Shown in pieces: positions 57,162 to 64,000 of a stretch of DNA of 64,000 nucleotides. The notes beneath the pieces were generated by a model that did no database searches, was not told the origin of the DNA, and worked only from the letters and a program-made list of their open reading frames with translations. The translations under genes were made by a program, and so were the position numbers. This DNA is from Ipomoea triloba (lineage: Eukaryota > Streptophyta > Magnoliopsida > Solanales > Convolvulaceae), in assembly GCF_003576645.1 (NCBI RefSeq), contig NC_044917.1, positions 20,661,523 to 20,725,522 of the forward strand. Direction: 5' to 3'. Position 1 is the first letter of the stretch, and every line of letters begins with the position of its first letter.

Positions 57162-57705
57162 GGAAGGGTTCATGTGCGGTTATATCTTCCGTGCGATTGT
57201 GCTGTACTCACCTTAAGCATTAAAACGACGCACCTTAAGTACACAAACCATGCACCTTAAGCTAGAAATATAAACTACGCACTAAAGTTTTTAAATGGTG
57301 CACCTTCAGTTGAGAATATATTGCGCACCTTAAGTACACAAGCCACGCATCTTAAGTATACAAGTCACGCACCTTAAGTACACAAACCACGCACCTAAAG
57401 TTTTAAAATGACGCACCTTAAGTTTCAACAACTCAAGCATCTTAAGCATACATATCATGCACCTTAAGCATACTTAAGCATACACATCACACACCTTAAG
57501 CATACATATCACGCACCTTAAGAAGGAAAACAACGCACCTTATGATAAGGTAAATTACGCATTTGAAACTTTAGGTTCACGCACCTTAATGTTTAACACT
57601 CACGCACTTTAAGCATACAAATCACGCACCTTAAGAAGAAAATTACGCACCTAAAACCACCGTACAACCGCGCGGGAAACACCCTACCACACGCGAACTT
57701 AATTT
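57162..57705. mobile_element. Small TIR element with CGCACCTTAAG repeats, about 544 bp
   Basis: The left end reads GGAAGGGTTCATGTGCGGTT. The reverse complement of the right end reads AAGTTCGCGTGTGGTAGGGT, and next to it TTTCCCGCGCGGTTGTACGG pairs with CTTCCGTGCGATTGTGCTGT. Inside, the phrase CGCACCTTAAG and close variants occur more than a dozen times, spaced by about 15-25 bp. Both ends abut TA tracts, as in the MULE family here. Confidence 0.75.
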
Positions 57706-58397
57706 TATATATATATTCTAAATTAAGAATATACAGCAGGCATATAGCTATCATAATCTAAGCCACAATTAGGGCGTGTAGGGTGAGAATGAATTATTGG
57801 GGTTTTAGTCAAGTGATTCATTCATTATTAGTGGTTAGACTATCATTTTTTATATATTATCATTATTTAATATTAGTCATAAAAAGAAAAATGTGAAGGC
57901 CAAATGAAAGGATATATGATGGAGATGAATTCGTGTTTCTAGAAAATCGTCTTTCACTGACATTATCGTATACCTGAAAAGAAACAAATGACAACACCCC
58001 TTGTGGCTGAAATTAATATACGTCTTCAATTTCTAGAATTTTTTTTTTTTTTGTTTTATTCTGAAGTGTTTTTTTATTTCTTCAATACGATATTATAATA
58101 ATTAATTATATATCACTATGTATTTTAGAGAGTTTCTTAAACAGGATTAATGAGGGGAGGGTCTTTCATACACTACACGAAATGAAATTATTGATCATCT
58201 CACTATAATTTAACTTAACTTAACACGAGTAGTTAAATCTTGAAGCTAATTTTGATTAAAAAAATTAAAACTCGAGCTCGATAAGTTTAAATTTGGCTCC
58301 ACTCATTACTCGAAGTATTCGAACATTCATCAAATCAAACCAAAGTAATTTACAAATAGTTTGACAAACTAGCACATAAGTGTAGTTGCGATCACGA
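57706..58397. other. Intergenic, nothing recognised
   Basis: AT-rich, no open frame or repeat of note. Confidence 0.4.
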
Positions 58398-58525
58398 TTT
58401 TTTTTTTTTTTTGAGTACTATACAACGAGTCAATATCGCCCTCACATTGGTGTTTGAACACGAGACCTGCCATTTCAAAAAGTCACAGTTATGTCGCTCG
58501 ACCACAAGGTCTTTGGCAATAGTCC
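58398..58525 (-). mobile_element. tRNA-derived SINE, minus orientation
   Basis: On the minus strand it reads GCCAAAGACCTTGTGGTCGA, an A-box-like GTGGTCGAGCGACA, a B-box-like GTCTCGTGTTCAAACACC, and an A-run (T-run 58398-58412 on the plus strand). It shares the 5' end with the SINEs at 44367 and 58570. No clear target duplication. Confidence 0.75.
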
Positions 58526-58569
58526 TGTATAATTAATTGATTATTGCTCTACTAGCTTGTTTTGTTAGT

Positions 58570-58685
58570 GCCAAATGCCTTGTGGTCAAGCGGCATAACT
58601 GTAACCCTCCTAAATGAGAGGTCATAGGTTTGTTCCCCAGTGGGGGGTCTATGAACAAATACTACACTGTGAAAGAATTCAAAAA
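58570..58685 (+). mobile_element. tRNA-derived SINE, plus orientation
   Basis: A perfect 16-bp duplication AGCTTGTTTTGTTAGT flanks it (58554-58569, 58686-58701). It begins GCCAAATGCCTTGTGGTCAA, has a B-box-like GGTTTGTTCCCC, and ends in a short A-run. It lies 5' to 5' with the minus-strand SINE only 44 bp away. Confidence 0.88.
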
Positions 58686-58701
58686 AGCTTGTTTTGTTAG
58701 T

Positions 58702-59612
58702 TTGTCTTAGTTATTTTTCATTCCGTTGTACCAAAAAACTTGTATATAACAAATAATTAGGGCTCCAACTTTTGACAAAAAACAAATCGACTTGAATTTT
58801 AAATTTTTTTAATTAAGTACCGTAACTAATCATTTTGATGCATAGAGGCCATTAACCAGTATTTCTACCAGTTAAATCATTAAAAATCATAATTTTATAA
58901 TCCGTCATGACTTCACCGTCGCCATTATCATTGTGTCTACCACCACCTTCCTCAATCGAAGAAGGTGATGGCCATCTTCAGATATGAAGAAGGCCATGGT
59001 CCCCTTCGTCGATTAAAGAAAGCGGTTAACAACAGTCTACGACGATCAATAGGTCCATAAGCCATGTTATCGTAATTTTGTAGGTAACATGTTGGTTATT
59101 GATAAACAAGATTTAAATGAACGGTTTTACAATGTTTGAGTGCTTAATTAGAAATTCTTAAAGTTCGAAAAACTAATTACTCTTTCATAAAAAAAATTAA
59201 ACTTATTTAATCATTTCTACTTCAAAATATCATACCAAATTATTTCGCGTAAGAATCAACCTCCATCTAATTATAAATCATAAGAATCTAGACTCAATTA
59301 ACGGGTCAAAACTATAATAGCAGTGACACCAAAATCAAGAGCGGTAAAATAAAATGTGGAGAATTGTTTAAAGGAATCTAGAATATATGAAATTTTCTAT
59401 CTGAGAAAGACAAACACGGTGTTAATACCAAGCCTAATTCGGACTTTTCAATTTTTTATTTTTATTTTTATTTTTTAAGTATGTGATAATTATTCATCAT
59501 ATAGAATAGGACATCCATTGATTAAGATTGCAACATGTGTGTGCAGCTCGAAACGTGGCTCAATCATCGCATACCAAGTGTACCACTAACTATTGGTTGA
59601 AAGATAACCCTA

Positions 59613-59647
<35 letters not shown>

Positions 59648-60191
59648 TACTTCTCTTATTTAGATATATAAATAAATTTAAATATATATAAATATAATAA
59701 AAAAATTAACAAGGCCGACAAGCCCGAGTTAACTCGGCCCATTGGGCCGAGTTAGGCACTAGGCGGCTGCCAACTTAGTCCAATCGGCCAAGTTAGACGC
59801 TAGGTGGACGCCTCGGGAGCAATTCGCCTCGGTCTAGGGGCGCCTAGCGCCTAGGCGGGAGATTTTTGCAACAGATAACCCCTATATTTTAAATGCAAAC
59901 AAATTTCATTTATAGTCTACAATTACTGTACTATTGTAACATTTAGTCTTACTTTTTAGATTTTACTTATTTATTATATCATTGACTTTTATTTAATCTA
60001 CAACATATAAATATTCGTTTAAATTTTTGTCATTCTATCGTTTAATAGAAAGAATAAATATTTAATTTCATCATTCAAACATCTTACCCTAACATGTAAT
60101 TTCTCTCCCTAATTATATGTTAGCTCTCTTTAAGCCTTTATTAACAATTAACAATGAAATTTAAACAAATGACTAACAACTGTGGGAAAAA

Positions 60192-60222
<31 letters not shown>

Positions 60223-60799
60223 GTTAATTATGTAACAAGGCAACATTAAAAGAGTAAGACTAAATGTGACAATACCATAAAAGTCGATGGCTAAAAATGA
60301 ATTTTTCTCTTTTAAATGCTAAATAACTGTTTTTTTTTTTTAAATTTTTAAGATGTCGGTTAGTAATATTATCATAGTGAGTTGGCAACGAAGGGCTCAC
60401 CAAAGTTGTTGCATATTGGCAAGCTTCTAAATCCCTAGCTCGCCCCCTACCTCATTAAGTGGTGGAGTGATCTATCAGACATGTTAAATCTATTTTGACT
60501 GCTTTATGAATTATATTGGGTATAACCAAATATGAATATAAAAAGTTTTGGTTTCATGCTAGATGCATTGGGAACATTATCCCCTTAATCTCTCCATTGC
60601 ACCATGTATAACCTCTAAAGTTTTTTTGAGTTGTATCCAATATAATTAGTACCATAGATTTTTTCAATTTCATTTGATGACGACTCAAGTTTTTTGAAGA
60701 ATATAATTGAAATCTGAAAAATGATAAGATGGCAAATTTTTTTAATGAAAATTTCATCGAAGGCAATTTTCTTTATTTAATTTCCCGTCGTGTTAAGAT
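58702..60799. other. Intergenic, with a GC-rich block and simple repeats
   Basis: A TA tract lies at 59612-59645 and an A-run at about 60187-60222. At 59705-59865 a GC-rich block with CGAGTTAACTCGGCCC, GCCGAGTTAGGC and GCGCCTAGCGCCTAGGCG may be the end of an old DNA transposon. No gene recognised. Confidence 0.45.
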
Positions 60800-62322
60800 C
60801 AGGGCCGGCCCTGGAGCAAGTGCAGGGTGGGCACCTGTCCAGGGCCCATATCTATAATGGGGCCCATAATATATTTAGTTTATACTTAGTATATATTAAA
60901 AAAAAGAAAACAATACGGTTAACTGTTTGGAAGTCAGATTCGAGAAGACTGTCTGACTTCTGAAAAAAACCTTGGCAACTTTAATAAACTGTGCACACTC
61001 ACCGCTCACAATTCACAAGTCACACCGAGCCTTCGCAAAATTCGCAGTGCCTTCCGCCTTTGTAATTCGCAGTGTCTTCGGCCCTTCGCAATTCGCAGTG
61101 TCTTCGGTAGTTCGACCCTTCACAAATCGCAAATCACAGATTCGCAATTGGCCAATTGCAAAGGTATTTATGTATTTTAATAATTTTATTGAGGGTCACA
61201 CTTGTGTGCGACCGTCTCACGGATCCTTATTCGTGAGACGGGTCGGGTCGGGTCAAAGCATCATGCAAATGTCATACTTATATGTGCAAATCTCACACTT
61301 ATATGCTCAAATATAACACTAATCAAAAATACAATTTTTGTTACTTATAAGAGAAAAAGTAATACATTTTTCATAATAAGTAATGTTGACAAGTGTCTCT
61401 CACTTATAAGGGCAAATATAATACTTTTGAGGAAAAATGTAATACTTTTAAATCGAAATGTAATAGTATTGTATTTTCCTTTAAAAGTATTATATTTACC
61501 CTAATAAGTAACAAAAATTTTATTTCTAATTAGTATTACATTTGAGCATATAAGTATGGCATTTGTGCATATAAGTGTTACATTTGCATCGTGACCCGAC
61601 CCGACCCGACCCGACCCGTCTCATGGTGTGACGGTCTCACACAAATTTTTGCCTTTTATGAATTGGCGATTTGGCGAATTGCCAAAAATGCCAGAATGCA
61701 TATTATGTATATTAAATTATTAATATTAATTATATTATATTATGTATAATGTATTGTTGACTTGTTTTAATGGATGTTTTGGGGTTCTAATTGCAGAAAT
61801 TAGGAATTTAGTTTTTGATTGCAGATTAGGTTGTATTGTTGTTTAGGAATCCTATACAATTCTAAATTCTAATTATACTGTTTTTTTTTAATGTTTAAGA
61901 GTTTGGAATATTAAGTTTATTATATGATGGAATCAGGGATTGAAGGCACATGTTTACCATTGAAAGATTTTTGATTGGCTGATTCGGATTGATTGATTCA
62001 CAAGTGCCAGGTGCTTTTGTTTTTGTTTTTTCTTTTTTTTTTCTTTTTTTTTTTTATACAATGTTGCCTAAAAAACATTCAAAGTGAAAAAAGAAAAAAA
62101 AAACAAATTGATCAATTAATAGACTTACAAAGAGGAGCTATGAATAAATTTGTAATGATTATTTTTATATTTAAAAAATTGTTGTAAATTTTCTAATATT
62201 ATTTCATGTTATTTGATATTATCATTTTTTAATATTATTAAATTTAAATCTTAAACTGTTTCATATAGGGGTCCTTTTTTTAATTTCGCCCCGGGGCCTC
62301 TAAAATGTTTGGAACGGCCCTG
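60800..62322. mobile_element. hAT element, non-autonomous, 1.52 kb
   Basis: It starts CAGGGCCGGCCCTGGAGC and ends GGAACGGCCCTG, giving short inverted ends. The 8-bp target duplication GTTAAGAT is perfect (60792-60799, 62323-62330). No transposase is present. A MITE is nested at 61199-61648. Near the left end TTCGCAATTCGCAGTGTCTTCGG-like phrases repeat. Confidence 0.88.
61199..61648. mobile_element. Palindromic MITE nested in the hAT element
   Basis: The left part is ACTTGTGTGCGACCGTCTCA, then GTGAGACGGGTCGGGTCGGG. The reverse complement of the right end is ATTTGTGTGAGACCGTCACA, then ATGAGACGGGTCGGGTCGGG. The halves are inverted copies over most of the 450 bp (CAAATGT..TACTTATATG on both sides). 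Repeated GGGTC units vary in number between the arms. Confidence 0.8.
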
Positions 62323-62703
62323 GTTAAGATGTATTTTATTATGGGCATGTTCAGTTATTGACGGTTCCGCCAAATTTAACGTGGATTGCTCCAAACCGCT
62401 ACTATTAGCCTTAAGCTTCTCGCGCTCCATCTCAACTAAAAGCCTAAGCGGAGATTCAAATCCATAACCTTTTGCATAACTTTGATATTAATAAAACTAT
62501 CAAATTGAAGCATGTGCTCCATCTCAACTAAAAACTTAAACTGATAGTTGAATTGAACATTTATGTTTATATATATTATATAAGGGGAGCACTATAGAGG
62601 AGCTCAAGTGCTCCTCTTATATAGAGGAGCTCAAGTGCTCCTCTTCCAAATTCTTTCGATGTGGGATAAAAACATCTCATTTACAAAGGGGAGCCACCCC
62701 CTC

Positions 62704-62734
<31 letters not shown>

Positions 62735-62760
62735 AATTTTGTTATAATTTTTTTTGTTTT
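62323..62760. other. Intergenic with a duplicated 26-bp palindromic unit
   Basis: At about 62593-62645 the unit ATAGAGGAGCTCAAGTGCTC (plus CTCTT) occurs twice in tandem; each copy is an imperfect palindrome. A T-run follows at about 62707-62733. No gene. Confidence 0.6.
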
Positions 62761-62940
62761 GTATTATTATAATAATAATAATAATAATTATTATTATTAT
62801 TATAATTATTATTATAATAATAATTATAATAATAATTATAATAATTATTATTATTATTGTTGTTGTTGTTGTTATTGTTGTTGTAATTGTTATTGTAAAT
62901 TTTATTTTATATAATAATAATAATAACAACAACAACAACA
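62761..62940. repeat. (ATT)n/(AAT)n/(GTT)n microsatellite
   Basis: About 175 bp of trinucleotide repeats in both orientations, closing with GTTGTT and CAACAACAA. Poly-Ile and poly-Tyr/Asn frames across it are not genes. Confidence 0.95.
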
Positions 62941-63879
62941 TGAATATCATTTTAGGTCATTTTACATATTAACCACTAATCTAAACAACTAATTTTACCA
63001 AACATCTTTTTATAAATCGCTAATACAATCCGCTGGTCAAACCCGTTAATACAATCCATTGTTTGATAACCGCAAACACAATCCGCTACAGTTAACAACT
63101 AACCATTGATAACTAAACAAGTACTATAACTATTGATTTATCGTGTGATATTTTATATGATATTTGTGTCGTAATAAATATATGAGTCCAAATTGTCTCG
63201 TATGGATACAAATAATAAAAGAACAAAAATATCTAATCAAAATCTAAAGATGAACTAAAAAAGATCTTGAAAAGACAAATCAATTTGCATCCTCGATGAT
63301 AGACAGTGGTGGTGCCTAAGCCCTTTGCATATATATTCACTCTCAGCAATAGTGAGAATAATATAATGCTTAATTATTCTAACAACAAATTAAAGGTTTT
63401 GCTAAAGGTAATGAGTTATGATTAATCAATTATTCAATTAATGAATCTTTTAATTATATAATTAATTAATTATAATTATTATTTATATAATGAGACATTT
63501 TTATTGTAGTTTTTGTTAACTTCTTCTTTCTTTAATTTTTTTTTTCTATTATTGTTGTAGAGTTCTCTACTAGACTATTTTTGAAATCAAAACTTGTTGA
63601 GAGGTCAATTTTAAGAGTTTAATTGACATTTTAGTCATTCACATCTAAGCTTGAAAATTGTGCTTGTAATTAACTTATTTTTACTTCAACAATTGTACTG
63701 TTAAGAACATAGAATTAATATTAAGAAGTTCTTGTTGAATATTAAAGCTTTTATTCTTTCTCATTTCATAATTCCATTCCCATACTTTACAATAACTTTT
63801 TAGACATAAAAGTCGAAGTAAAGAAAAATTATTTCAATTTAAGACAATATTTTTAACCAAAAAAAAAGAAAGAATGTTA
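62941..63879. other. Intergenic, nothing firm recognised
   Basis: A segment near 62985-63120 has phrases such as TTACCAAACATCTTTTTATA and AATACAATCCGCT in two or three copies that could be an old MITE. The rest is AT-rich. Confidence 0.35.
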
Positions 63880-64000
63880 CAATAAAATTCATATATCACT
63901 CATTAAGAAAGTGATTACGGTTTCAAGTTCGAATTCTTGCGTGAAGCTGTCTATTGACCTTCTTGGTTCGAGCAAGTCAGTTATAAGCAATCTATGTTGA
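63880..64000 (+). mobile_element. SINE copy cut by the window end
   Basis: A B-box-like GGTTTCAAGTTCGAATTC is followed by TTGACCTTCTTGGTTCGAGC and AAGTCAGTTATAAGCAATC, the same order as in the SINE in the CDCA7-like intron (TTGACCTTCTTAATTTGGGT, CAGTCAGTTATAGACAA). The 3' end is outside the window. Confidence 0.6.

Noticed and set aside
57162..57705. CRISPR-like array of CGCACCTTAAG with spacers
   Set aside because: Repeats are only 11 bp, imperfect and inside an eukaryotic TIR element; spacers are similar to each other.
58570..58685. Possible tRNA gene from A- and B-box-like sequences
   Set aside because: It does not fold as a cloverleaf by eye, has a 16-bp target duplication and A-tail, and matches two other copies, so it is a SINE.
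62720..62972. Poly-Ile and poly-Tyr/Asn frames
   Set aside because: Direct products of the ATT/AAT repeat.

Overview
This window looks like nuclear DNA of a flowering plant, probably a eudicot. It is AT-rich, has intron-split genes with GT/AG borders, and is dominated by plant transposon families: Ty3/gypsy, Ty1/copia, LINE, SINE, Helitron, MULE, CACTA, hAT and MITEs. I cannot fix the species from sequence alone. Only two ordinary host genes are well supported. One is a CDCA7-type zinc-finger gene (4054 to 1966, minus, 8 exons, 351 aa). The other is a Nudix hydrolase gene (39473 to 37839, minus, 5 exons, 325 aa). Both open cleanly across every splice junction.

Layout. 1-1360: GC-rich tandem repeat, then a LINE 3' fragment. 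1966-4054: CDCA7-like gene with a SINE in intron 3. 4827-7946: hAT-like element holding a solo LTR, then a Helitron, then a palindromic MITE. 7950-12612: MuDR-type transposase pseudogene split by a 2-kb non-autonomous LTR retrotransposon and by a solo LTR. 12613-14187: copia gag/LTR fragment cut by a Helitron end. 14.2-17.8 kb: very AT-rich repeats and microsatellites. 17826-23886: L1-type LINE. 24.1-35.4 kb: an array of about 111-bp repeats carrying a young, nearly intact Ty3/gypsy element (24523-31979) and a Helitron (32656-34524) with RPA-like exons. 37839-39473: Nudix gene. 40312-41225: 0.9-kb foldback. 41.5-53.7 kb: decayed CACTA element, itself invaded by a small MULE derivative and by a 6.3-kb MULE that carries a transposase and a ULP-like protease gene. 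53.7-57.7 kb: a second, older MULE of the same family and a related small element. 58-64 kb: SINEs, an 8-bp-TSD hAT element with a nested MITE, and simple repeats.

How the parts relate. Most of the window is a record of nested insertions. For many of them both target-site duplications can be read, or the pre-insertion sequence can be rebuilt by joining the flanks. No new host defence or metabolic cluster is visible. The most unusual items are: a MULE with its own ULP-like gene sitting inside the ULP-like gene of a CACTA element; MULE-type ends lying repeatedly in TA microsatellites; a gypsy polyprotein that runs through its polypurine tract into the 3' LTR and has lost the integrase catalytic Glu; and an exon duplication in the CDCA7-like protein.
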